From Diplonema papillatum (taxonomy: Eukaryota > Euglenozoa > Diplonemea > Diplonemida > Diplonemidae), in assembly GCA_030068145.1 (NCBI GenBank), contig JAPJBO010000903.1:28446-92445 (forward strand): a stretch of 64,000 nucleotides of DNA, read 5' to 3'. Both the position numbers and the translations under genes were made by a program. The number at the start of each line of letters is the position of its first letter. Positions within the stretch are counted from its first letter, which is position 1. This document shows positions 8,431 to 17,227 of the stretch, piece after piece. The notes under the pieces were generated by a model. The model saw only the letters and a list, made by a program, of their open reading frames with translations. It did not search any database and was not told the DNA's origin.

Positions 8431-10229
8431 CCCTTCGTCTTGAACCCCCTTTCCCGTTTAAGCCGCCCAAGAAGTTCCCCGACCCGTTGGCTACGTTCTA
8501 CCAGGGGCCGGGAGAGGGTCCCGAAGAAGACTTGCCCCCCTCGATGTTCACTCCCTTTGTTGGTGTTGCTTACGGGGGTGAACTCCTCATCAACAACCTC
8601 ACGGCCGTCCCTACGCAACGCAGAATCGGCGAGGCTCTCGCGCCCATCTCGTCATCGTTCATGAACCTTGAGAGGTTGACGGCGCTGGACAGCCGGGGGC
8701 TGCTGCGCGGTGTGCTGGACGTGGTCCGTTCGTGGGAATCCTTCCGGTCCGCCCTGCTCCCGGGGGCGGAGGAAGCGCTGATGGCATCGGCGATCACACG
8801 AACGACGTCGAGGCGCATGCTACGCCACTTCCCGGATCTGGTGAGATATGGCGTGGCAGAGGTCGCATCGGGCGGGTTGAGGGTCGTCCTCCCCGCCTTC
8901 ACTGTCGACAAGAAGAGCGGTGGGCAGAGGTTCGTGTGTGACGGTCGCAAGCTCAACGCGATCATGGCGCGCCCGCCTCCAATGCTGCTCCCTTCGGTTC
9001 ACGAGGTGATCGACCGCGTGTTGGCCTCATCGGTGGTGTTTCTCGCGGACGCCCGGAGCTATTTTTATCAGTTCCGGCTCGACGCAGACATCCGACCGTA
9101 TTTTGGCATGCACCTGGCAGGGCCGCGGGGCCGTTTTGTACAGGCACAACTCGCCGCAATGTGCATGGGGTGGAGCTGGGCTCCGGCGATAGCTCAGAGG
9201 GCCTCCCGGGTGCTCCTACCGGAGGCTGACGGTCTACCCTGGGTGGACAACTTTGTCGTCGTGGGAAGCTCGTTGCGGGAGGCAACTTCGCGGTTCGACT
9301 CTTTCGTGCAACGCTGCAGGGACGTTAACTGCGAGCTCAACGAAGACGACGAGCAGTTTGGAGCCCCCCTCAGAGAGTTCGACCTCCTAGGACTCCATTT
9401 CGAACTCTCCCGGTTCGACCGCCCCGCCCGGTATAGGATGGCAGAATCGTGGGTGTCGAAATTGCTTGGTTCCCCCGAGCTCGCCATGGTTCGGCTTGGA
9501 GGAGTATCCCCTCGCCAGTTCTACCGGGTGTTCGGATCTTTGGTCTGGTTCGCGTACACGACACGTTTCCGACTGGCCTACGCCCGATGTTCCTTGTCGT
9601 TCCTGCAGAGGCTGGCCTCGACTCTGGCATCGGATCCAGCTGCCTGGGATGTGACGAGGGCTGTGCCGCCCTCGACGGTGCGTGAGGTCGAGCATCTTGT
9701 TTCCCTTGTGGAAGAGAATCGCTGGGTCAGTCGGTCAGAATCCTTTCCCTCATCGGTCACTCTCTGGACAGACGCCTCGTCCAAATGGTGGGCTGCGGTC
9801 CTCGAAGGGGAATCTGAGCGCGTGTCACAGGGCCCCTTTGTGGAGTTGAGTCACACCCACATCTTTTTGAAGGAACTCTTTGCAGTCCTTCGGGGCATCG
9901 AGATGACCGCCAGTTTCCATTCGAACGTCCGCGTAAGGCTCATGGTAGACAACCTCCCGGCGGTCCATTGTCTCAACAAGGGACACTCAAAGAATTTTGC
10001 GGCCAATGTCCTTTTGACGAGGATATTCGACGCCGCACGGGCTGCCGGCCTTGTCATCAGTGCCGAGTGGGTTCCGACCGATGCGCAAAGGGCCGACCCC
10101 TACACCCGCGGGGTGCTGGCCCTGGTGAGCGACACGCCAGAGAGTGTCTGGTCGCCTCATGCAGAGGATCTAGCTCCGCCCTCAGATTTGGTGTGCCACT
10201 GCGTGGTCCCTGGGGGTCCTGATGCGTAA
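8430..10229 (+). CDS. Reverse transcriptase-RNase H of the YR retrotransposon
   Basis: The frame is open from 7,266, but the part before ~8,430 lies opposite the recombinase frame and looks non-coding. The RT palm shows FVCDGRKLNAIM, FLADARSYFYQFRL, GWSWAPAIAQ and WVDNFVVVG. RNase H follows with LWTDASSKWWAAV, a KELFAV glutamate, VDNLPAV and RADPYTRG, giving the D-E-D-D set. RT copies genomic RNA and RNase H removes the template. The second catalytic aspartate of the YxDD box is Asn (VDNF), which is odd for an active polymerase. A different fragment at 28,850-29,235 keeps YDDW. The frame is -1 relative to the recombinase. The stop codon lies inside the right direct repeat. Confidence 0.85.
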   Translation, partial: TLRLEPPFPFKPPKKFPDPLATFYQGPGEGPEEDLPPSMFTPFVGVAYGGELLINNLTAVPTQRRIGEALAPISSSFMNLERLTALDSRGLLRGVLDVVRSWESFRSALLPGAEEALMASAITRTTSRRMLRHFPDLVRYGVAEVASGGLRVVLPAFTVDKKSGGQRFVCDGRKLNAIMARPPPMLLPSVHEVIDRVLASSVVFLADARSYFYQFRLDADIRPYFGMHLAGPRGRFVQAQLAAMCMGWSWAPAIAQRASRVLLPEADGLPWVDNFVVVGSSLREATSRFDSFVQRCRDVNCELNEDDEQFGAPLREFDLLGLHFELSRFDRPARYRMAESWVSKLLGSPELAMVRLGGVSPRQFYRVFGSLVWFAYTTRFRLAYARCSLSFLQRLASTLASDPAAWDVTRAVPPSTVREVEHLVSLVEENRWVSRSESFPSSVTLWTDASSKWWAAVLEGESERVSQGPFVELSHTHIFLKELFAVLRGIEMTASFHSNVRVRLMVDNLPAVHCLNKGHSKNFAANVLLTRIFDAARAAGLVISAEWVPTDAQRADPYTRGVLALVSDTPESVWSPHAEDLAPPSDLVCHCVVPGGPDA

Positions 10230-10243
10230 GCGTTCAACAAAAA
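10224..10243 (+). repeat. Right 20-bp direct repeat
   Basis: Second copy of GCGTAAGCGTTCAACAAAAA. It is followed by AGACCCACTTTG, as at the empty site near 40,221. From there to 10,325 the flank matches 40,172-40,221 apart from an extra ~29 bases. Confidence 0.8.
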
Positions 10244-10326
10244 AGACCCACTTTGTAGTTGTATTGTTTTCTCCCCCTCTAGCCTCCTTCGAAGTAAGCA
10301 CAAGGCAGTCCCTCGAGTATTTTTTT

Positions 10327-10480
10327 TTTTTTTTTACAAATATATGCGCGAAAAAACTGTTTTTTTACAAATATATGCGCGAAAAACTGTTTTTTTTTTA
10401 CAAATATATGCGCGAAAAAACTAAAATTTACAAATATATGCACCGCGCATATATTTGTAAATTTTAGTTTTTCGCGCATA
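10327..10480. repeat. Palindromic TATATGCGCG array, second copy
   Basis: Starts after a T run and shows three ACAAATATATGCGCGAAAAA units, then CACCGCGCATATATTTGTAA in inverted orientation. Same family as 4,618-4,860, so the two arrays bracket the retrotransposon region. Confidence 0.75.
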
Positions 10481-10489
10481 TCCTGGTAT

Positions 10490-10790
10490 ATTACCCAAAA
10501 ATTTTGGTCAAAATTTTTGGGGAAAATTTTTTGGGTCGAAAATTTGGGCTGAAAATTTTTGGGCCAAAAAAAATTTTTGGGGAAAATTTTTGGGTTGAAA
10601 TTTCTTGGGTCATAAATTTTGGAGAAATTTTGGGTCAAGAATTTGGGTTGAACTTTTTGGGTCAAATTTTAGTATTTTTTGGGTGAAATTTTTGAACCAG
10701 GTTTGAGGACCCAAATTTCAGTATCTTTGCCTCAAATCATCCCAATCCAAACTTTTGCCCAAATTTTGAGTCCAAACCCCAAGTTTTGAC
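10490..10790. repeat. Degenerate AAATTTTTGGGT repeats
   Basis: Low-complexity alternation of AAATTTTTGGG and TTGGGTC units. The same texture returns at 13,070-13,330. Bases 10,800-11,450 hold a short GGCTCGCGTAGCGAGCC palindrome and no gene. Confidence 0.55.
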
Positions 10791-12003
10791 TCAAGCTTTT
10801 GATCGAAATGATCCCACGTGTGGCCCTATTTACGCTCTTTTTGGGCAAAATCCAAGATCCTATTTACGTTATTTTGCACTTTTTCCGCCTGTTTTTGCAC
10901 CCGTTTTGGATCGTAGCTACACTGAGAGGGTGAAATATTTCGGACGGAGGAATGTCGGACCTCTTCGCGCTTTCGCTTTCTTTCTGCCGTCTGTGCTAAG
11001 GAGGTTGTACCAGCACTGCCGCTAAGATCACCATCATCACAATCGGAAGTTTGTCAGGCGCAAGTAACTCGAATGGTGTGTCAATGCTTGCAATATAGAG
11101 CTAAGACCAGAGGCTCCTAGCTTGGTCACAAAACATTTCTGAATAGTTCTTCACCGAACAAAAAAATCGAGCCGAGCCACACGGCATGCTATGTCTGTTT
11201 TGCTTTCCGGACTGTGGTAACTTGTCTCTTGCACTCTGATGAATGATCATATCATATGCGGCCCTGGCGGCCCCTTCTTCGGCTCGCGTAGCGAGCCGAA
11301 AAAACGGTATGATACACCCAATTCCCCCACTCGCGTAAGCCCGAAGAAACGGGTATGCCTGTAGCTTGCTCCCTCCTCCACCAGTTCTTCGAAAGACCTG
11401 CATGGGCCTGCTTGGGTGGCCTTCGGGTGGCATCTTGGACACAAGATATGTGCTGATAACGTACTGATTCAGCATGTGTACAACGAGAAACTAAAAGAAC
11501 TAACGTGCTGAAATCAGTACGTTTAGCATGCTGAACGTGAGGCCTGGCTGTAGCCTGGTGCAAAAAAAGTGCAAAAAGAAAAGTGCAAAAAAATGTGTTT
11601 GGGCAAAATCTCTATTTACATTCACGCTTTAGGGCCACACCTGAATGATCCAACTGAATTTTCCGAGACTAGAGGTATGCTAATAGCTCTATCGAGCCAA
11701 CCCCACTTTTTGGGGGGGGGCGAAGCCCGAGGGCACTTTTTTAGGCCCAAAAATATGATCCAGTCAATTCCTTCGATCCAGGTTTTTTTTGCCCCGTGAC
11801 TGGAAAAGGGCTATTTGCATCTAAATTTCAGGTCTGCCACCGTGAACCCGGCCGAGGACACTTTTCCGGTCGAAAATGGGTTTTGGAATTTGTTGGTTTT
11901 CGGGGTCGTATGTGCCCGAAATTTGCGTTTTTTGCAGAGTTTCTCAATGTCTCACGGTTTTTGGTCACCCCGGGAAATTTGAGTCAGTCTACCAGTACTA
12001 AGC

Positions 12004-13015
12004 ATCGCCCGAACTTTGCTTCACCACTATGCTTTCACTCGGAGGCAGAACTTAGCATCGCCCGAACTTGGCTTCTCCCGAACTTTGCTTCACCAGAACT
12101 TGGCTTCACCCGAACTTTGCTTTCGTCCGAACTTGGCTTGGCTTCGCCCGAACTTAGCTTCACCCGAACTTTACTGGTATCCGAAACAAACCCCGAAAAT
12201 CATGTTCGACCGGGTTCGCCCGGGTTCGAACTCGGGACCTCCAGGCTGGAATCCAACTCTGAAGCCTTGCGCGGTTCACTCTGCCATCATGGTATCATTT
12301 CCAGGGGGGGAAACTTCCTGACCCTTTACGCTCCGGCCCGGGGTTTCTTGACCCGTGATTTGGCACCGGGTATTTGCATACTTGAGGCCCGGACGGAGCT
12401 TAGCCTCATGCTTGCTTCGCCGAACTTACCCGCCCCAAAGGGGCCCAATAGAGCTTCACCAGAACTCAGCTTTGCTTCGCCCGAACTTAGCTTCACCCGA
12501 ACTTTGCTTTCACCAGAACTTAGCATCACCCGAACTGCTTCGCCGAACTTAGCTTCACCAGAACTTTGCATCGCCCGAACTTTGCTTCACCAGAACTTTG
12601 CTTCGCTTCAGCAGAACTTAGCTTCGCCCGAACTTTGCTTCGCCAGAACTTAGCATCGCCCAAACTTTGCCTTTACCCGAACTTTGCCTTGCTTCTCCCG
12701 AACCCATTTGCCTCACCAGAACTTTGCTTTGCCCGAACTATGCTTTCACCAGACCTTAGCCTCACCAGAACGTAGCTTCACCCGAACTATGCTTTGCTTT
12801 GCCCGAACTTTGCTTCACCAGAACTTAGCATCGCTCGAACTTTGCTTTCACCAGAACTTAGCCTTAGCTTCACCCGAACTATGCTTTGCTTCGCCCGAAC
12901 TTAGCATCGCCCGAACTTTGCTTAGCTTCACCAGAACTTCGCTTCGCCAGAACTTTGCTTTGCTTCGCCCGAACTTAGCTTCGCCCGAACTTTACTGTTT
13001 CCCGAACTTCAACTG
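12004..13015. repeat. CCCGAACTTTGCTTCACCAG minisatellite
   Basis: Dozens of alternating CGCCCGAACTT and CACCAGAACTT units of ~16-17 bp. The array is interrupted at 12,180-12,400 by the tRNA-like segment. Long open frames across it are by-products of the repeat. Confidence 0.85.
12205..12300 (-). ncRNA. tRNA-like Pol III promoter region (SINE-head candidate)
   Basis: On the minus strand ATGGCAGAGTGA fits an A box and GAGTTCGAACCC fits a B box, at tRNA-like spacing. The acceptor and T-stem pair poorly, so this is a tRNA-derived remnant rather than a functional tRNA gene. Confidence 0.4.
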
Positions 13016-13324
13016 CTGCCTCTAGTCTCGCTGGGCGCCGGTCTTTACCGGCGCAAATGTACTTTTTTGCACCATTTTCGGGTCCGTGACCCATTTTTTT
13101 GGACCAAAACTTTGAACACCAGATTTGGGGACCCAAATTTCCGTATCTTTGCCTCAAATGATCCCAATCCAAACTTTTGCCCAAATCTTGAGTCCAAACC
13201 CCAATTTGAACCAAATTTTTGATCCAAATGCTTCAGCAGAAAATTTTTGACCAAAAAAAAAGTTTCGACCCAAAAATTTGACCCAAAAAATTCAACCCAA
13301 ATTTTCGAACCAAATTGTTTGGAA

Positions 13325-13545
13325 TCTTTACTCCGCGGGATAAAGATCCAAAATTTTGGCCCAAGATTTTGGCGACCTTTACCCCGCGGAGTTAAGGTCG
13401 CGGAGTGAAGGTCGGCGGAGTGGAGGTCAGCGGAGTAAAGGTCGGCGGAGTAAAGGTCAGACGGAGTAAAGGTCGGCGGAGTAAAGATCCCCCCAAGGCA
13501 AAACACTACAAATGCCGGAGTAAAGATTTGCCGGGGTAGAGACCT
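13325..13545. repeat. GGAGTAAAGGTCGGC minisatellite
   Basis: About ten ~15-bp units with a CTTTACTCCGC inversion at the left edge. It lies 60 bases downstream of J-protein exon 2, within the intron. It is related to 4,495-4,590. Confidence 0.75.
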
Positions 13546-13602
13546 GCCTACACAAAGCAGGTGCGTGTGCAAAAAGACTTCGGGAACGGGAAACACGCAT
13601 AC

Positions 13603-13978
13603 CGAGCGTCTTCACGTCGACGCTGAAGCCGCAGAGGGCCTCTTCCAGTGTGATGGAATGCGTGCTGTGGAGGTCGCTGCCCTTCCGCGTGAACTGGGCG
13701 TGCGGGACTTGGTTCACGGTGATGAAGACGTCTCCAGGGATGTATCCGTCCCGGCTCGTCCCCCTGCCTGCGAACTTCATCCGCGACTTGTTCGGCAGCC
13801 CTGGCTCGACTTTGAACTCGATGACGGCTTCCTCCTGGCGGTACTTCTTGTCCTGCAGGTCGATGACCTCGTTCACGACCGTCACGGACTTCGACGCGCC
13901 CTTGAACAGGTCCTCGAGCGAGCAGTCCACCGCCACCTCCGTGCCGGTGCACTGCGGCGGCTGCCGCGGGATCGAACT
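13603..13978 (-). CDS. DNAJB13-like J-protein, exon 2 (C-terminal domain I)
   Basis: The exon encodes the first client-binding domain of a class-B Hsp40: VDCSLEDLFKGASKSV, then EFKVEPGLPNKSRMKFAGRG, then the conserved ITLEEALCGFSVDVKTL. The SLEDLF..G, PG.....F.G.G and LEEALCG signatures are family hallmarks. There is no DnaJ-type zinc-finger region, so it is not class A. The acceptor CTGAAAAG lies before 13,978 and starts the exon in phase 0. Exon 1 ends in phase 0 at an NPF motif, so the two can join directly, although a short intervening exon cannot be excluded. The donor GTATGC follows 13,603 (phase 1). An intron of about 23 kb separates it from exon 1. Confidence 0.85.
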
Positions 13979-14084
13979 CTTTTCAGAGAAAAACATGTGA
14001 TTCGTGCCCTGCGCAGCTTCGCTGACGACCTGCGATTTGGTGTGGGAATGAGGCGCCTCGTAAACACACGAGCACTCTCCCATG

Positions 14085-14250
14085 TTCGAGAATAGACGTC
14101 CTATGACCATGCAATACAAAATAGCCTCTACCCGAGCCTCCCATGTCCGAGACGTGACGTCCTATGACTATGTAATACGAAATAACCTCTATTCGAGCCT
14201 CCCATGTTCGAGAATAGACGTCGTATGACTATGCAATACAAAAAATAAAT
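14085..14250. repeat. ~65-bp minisatellite (GAGCCTCCCATGTTCGAGAA)
   Basis: Three degenerate units with TAGACGTCCTATGACTATGC. A sister array is at 31,205-31,400. Both arrays lie next to ATATAT, GATGCCAAAAG and a G run. Confidence 0.75.
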
Positions 14251-14276
14251 ATATATATATGGTACGATGCCAAAAG

Positions 14277-14958
14277 GGGGGGGGGGGATTGCAAGAACGT
14301 GCTTGGAATGGGTATGTGCTCAACACCGCACTGGTCCCGTCTGCGCCGTGTTTCGGTCCTTTAAGCCACGGACACATAAGGCGGACCATCATCAGCGTGG
14401 AACCTGAGTGTCTGCAGACAGGACTGCGGTGTGAGTCTGGTTTGTCAGGCGGCTGTTCGTAGCTCGTCACAGCCAGGACCACCCGTGCTACTAGAGCACA
14501 GGCGAATCCGTCACGGGGAGAAGGCCCCTACAACCGTGTCTGAGCAATCAGTTAAAAAACTCAGGGCACTCGCCCTGATTGTGACTGCGACTCGCTAGGC
14601 AGCACTGACTTGTCTTCTTTTTACGGTGGCAATCTGCGAAGTAAACTCCGCAGAGCACAGTGGACATGGGGTTGCCGTGTGCAGCACCAATGGTTGAAGT
14701 ACCAAAGGAAAAGAGTGCGAGGAAGTAATCCTGCGTGCTGAGGGCAGCAAGTCGCGTTACGCGAAGTACCCTACTGGAATGGGGGGATTGCAAGAACGTG
14801 CTTGGAATGGGTATGTGCTCAACACCGCACTGGTCCCGTCTGCGCCGTGTTTCGGTCCTTTAAGCCACGGACACATAAGGCGGACCATCATCAGCGTGGA
14901 ACCTGAGTGTCTGCAGACAGGACTGCGGTGTGAGTCTGGTTTGTCAGGCGGCTGTTCT
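14277..14958 (+). repeat. 498-bp repeat unit R10, 1.4 copies between G runs
   Basis: The block starting TTGCAAGAACGTGCTTGGAA recurs after 498 bases and then breaks off in a G22 run. Near-identical 1.3-1.5-copy blocks lie at 24,402-25,066 and 36,145-36,890. No coding potential was recognised. Confidence 0.85.
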
Positions 14959-15075
14959 CCCCTGGGGGGGGGGGGGGGGGGGGGGGCAGTGCTGATACTA
15001 AGCCTGAGACCCAAAACGAAGTTGCTAACCCTGGGGGGGGGTGGACCCCCCCCCCCCCCCCCCCCCCCAGGGGTA
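14959..15075. repeat. G22 and C22 homopolymer pair
   Basis: A G run at ~14,966-14,987 and a GGGGGGGGGTGGACCCC...C tract at ~15,034-15,069. These can pair or form G-quadruplexes and may be assembly-prone. Bases 15,076-15,368 show only a CCGGGGCCCGGGCCCTGG block related to 20,998-21,035. Confidence 0.8.
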
Positions 15076-15368
15076 CCTGTAATCCGGGGCCCGGGCCCTG
15101 GAAAATTTTCCAGGGTTTTTGGCCCTGAACGATTACCAAAGGAAAAACTCTTTGGTACAAGCTGCAATTCGTTTACAATTCCATTCCAGGGCCCCAGACT
15201 GTCCTTGAGCTCAACGGATTCAAAAGCGTTCAAAAACGTCCTCGGAATGTATTTTTTGACACAGCCACGAAACCTGAAGAAGGTTTTCAGGTTCTGGCAG
15301 GTCTAGCTGGCTGCCTAAAGGGTACCACGGCTCACCCAAGGTCACAGGTGGCAAGGTGGGCGTTGAAT

Positions 15369-17200
15369 TTTTTTTTTTTTTTTTTTTTTGGAGCGCGGGA
15401 CACTGTACTAGCCTTGTTGGTACAGCGGGGCTGCCGGTATCCGGTTGCTTCCGGAGCGGTAGTCCAAAGAAATGCTTCTTCAGCACACAGTGAACGCCAC
15501 CTCACTGCGACCTGGGCTGGCCTGCATCTGAGTGCAGGTCCGACCAGGTAAAAAAACCCGCGATGCAGTGACTCTTCCCCCTGCATCAGGGTGGATTCGC
15601 TTCGTCCGGTCGCGCCCCACCAGATGCAATTACGATCCTCGCCACCCCTTGGGCTATAGAAAAGCTCAAGCGGTGGAAGAGGTCCTGGCAGGCGGCCGAA
15701 GCGGTCCGGTCTTCACGGAGGGCGTTCGCGCGGGCGATGTGCCGCAGCTCCGTGATTGCTCCTGGGCACCAGGCCCCGAACGTGTCTACAACTAGCGGCA
15801 CCGCTCGCCACTCCCGCGGGTCCGGCTCATTTGCGATGATCCTGTTGTAGACACGCTCCTTGACGGCAACAGCATACGCGGCTGCTGCGCCCCCTGGCTC
15901 CGCTGCGGCCCTGGTCGCGTAGTGGGGCTGCGAGAGCTGTAGGGGGTATGTGACTGCGACGTCAAGTAGGACGGTGGTGCCGTCCCGGACGTAGCTGATG
16001 TCCGGGCGCTTGCGCCGCGTGTTCGCGAACACGGCTCGCTCGATCGAGGGGCCCAGCAGCCCTCGACGTGCGAAGTCGGCGACAATGTCCCGAAGCGCGT
16101 TGTGCAGGCGCGTCCGGCGGCCGCTGCCGAAACACGTTTGGGCGTGCGAGCCGATGACGTCGGTCGCCCCGTGCCCGCAGAGGCGGCACTCCCCTGGCGC
16201 GGCCGCAATTGGCAGCCCCAGCCGAAGGCGTACTGCCACCGCCAGTTCGGCCGAGGACAACCACATCCCGGTATCCGCTTCCGGGTTGCCGTACAGCCAC
16301 GCCGAGGCGTGCTTGCCGGAGCTGCTTTGGATCCTCGCCCGGATCCGGTCTTGCGCCTGGGACAGGGCCGCTCCCTGCAGTTGGCTCGAGCGGGCGAGCT
16401 CCTCCGTTAGCAGGTCGAGGAGGTTCTTCCGCTTCTCGGTGGCCAAGGCGGACGACCACACCTTCTGTCCTCGCCCCTCGTACTGGGTCCGCGCCTGCAT
16501 GACGTCCTGGATCTTCTCCAGGACGGACTCATACGTTGCAAGGCGCGGGTCCGCGAGGGACGCTTGGACGGTGTCGTCCTGCTGCCACGTGAGGCGTGGC
16601 CCCAGGGCCTCGGACACGAGGGCGGGGAGATGCGTCCCCCCATCTAGTGCCGCCGCGATGTGCGCAATCCCTGTCACGTCTGCGCAGCTGTGGAGGCCGA
16701 GGCCACCCATCCTGACCGGGAGGGACGCTTGTGTCCACGCCGCCTCGTCGGTCTGTATCCCGGTGATAGTCGCGAGACAGGACTGGGTGGCCCGGTCGAC
16801 TCCCGCGAAGTCGAAGACGGACCCCGTCGCGCGCATGAGATGTACTACGCCGACGAAGCCCGCACAGAACTTCGTTAGCGTGAGCGCCACGTGCGCGTCG
16901 GGCAGGGACGCTATCATCCTCAGCTTCCTCTCCGCACCCTGTGCCGCCCGCTCGACGAACGCGTGGATCTTCTCTGGCGAGCCACACGGGACTCCCAGAT
17001 GCTCGATCTCGTCGAGCGAGCACGTCTCGATGCCTTGCAGGCCGTCGGGTATCTCCGCCCCCGCCGCGATCGCCAGTCTGCACTTGCCCCGGTTCAGGCG
17101 CAGTCCGACGGCCGCTGCCCGCCGCTCGTATCCCTGCAGCCAGCGCGCGATCGCGTCGAGGTCTCCGCCTGACACTCCATCGTCAAGGTAGAATGTCAGG
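15369..17200 (-). mobile_element. 5'-truncated LINE with restriction-like endonuclease
   Basis: On the minus strand the element begins inside RT motif C (FYLDDG), encodes the RT thumb and C-terminal endonuclease, and ends in a ~21-base poly(A) at 15,369-15,389. The 5' truncation and 3' poly(A) are typical of target-primed integration. Confidence 0.8.
15586..17197 (-). CDS. LINE RT C-terminus plus restriction-like endonuclease (partial)
   Basis: About 535 codons, open from the truncated 5' end to a stop at 15,586. It starts with FYLDDGVSGGDLDAI, the YxDD-type catalytic box. RT thumb-like helices follow. Near residue 335 there is a CCHC knuckle (CRLCGHGATDVIGSHAQTC). Then comes RRKRPDISYVRDGTTVLLDV, a PD-(D/E)xK-like core of the restriction-like endonuclease found in R2/NeSL/Utopia-type LINEs. 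That enzyme nicks the target to prime reverse transcription. No frameshift or stop interrupts the remaining part, so the insertion is fairly young. The clade assignment beyond restriction-like-endonuclease LINE is not resolved. Confidence 0.8.
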
Positions 17201-17219
17201 ATTTTTTTTTTTTTTTGGG

Positions 17220-17227
17220 CCGGAATC
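17220..17227. repeat. hAT-1 target-site duplication, left
   Basis: CCGGAATC, identical to 20,733-20,740. Eight bases is the hAT hallmark. Confidence 0.9.

Larger units (their letters stand above)
5977..10243 (+). mobile_element. Tyrosine-recombinase retrotransposon, gag-YR-RT-RH
   Basis: A 4.27-kb element bounded by identical 20-bp direct repeats GCGTAAGCGTTCAACAAAAA at 5,977-5,996 and 10,224-10,243. Three long overlapping frames fill it end to end: gag-like, tyrosine recombinase, then RT with RNase H. An empty relative of the target lies inverted at 40,222-40,242 with matching flanks on both sides. The gag ATG uses the last base of the left repeat and the RT stop codon lies in the right repeat, leaving essentially no untranslated sequence. 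Recombinase plus RT is diagnostic of the DIRS/Ngaro superfamily. The recombinase lies upstream of RT, unlike the order usually drawn for that group. No DNA methylase or hydrolase domain was noticed. Confidence 0.85.
11640..13055 (+). mobile_element. Repeat element R6 with expanded internal minisatellite
   Basis: Both edges are shared with a shorter copy at 49,650-50,023. The left edge is TCGAGCCAACCCCACTTTTT; the right edge is CCCGAACTT, AACTGCTGCCTC, and a GCGCCGG-TCTT-ACCGGCGC hairpin. The middle contains a tRNA-like box pair (12,205-12,300, minus) and a large GAACTTAGCTTC array. The terminal hairpin recalls Helitron or transcription-stop ends, but no CTRR terminus follows it. The class is unknown. 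Confidence 0.6.

Noticed and set aside
12004..13025. Several long ORFs across the GAACTT array
   Set aside because: They arise because the repeat unit lacks stop codons; the peptides are simple repeats of SPELCFART type.
13000..13055. Helitron 3' end
   Set aside because: A hairpin is present, but no CTRR terminus, no 5' TC and no AT target could be shown.
13045..13596. Continuation of the J-protein exon below 13,603
   Set aside because: Family similarity stops exactly at a GT donor with the right phase; the remaining frame is the GGAGTAAAGGTC minisatellite.
15998..17191. Plus-strand 397-codon ORF opposite the LINE
   Set aside because: Antisense to a well-supported RT and endonuclease gene; Arg/Ser/Pro-rich shadow.
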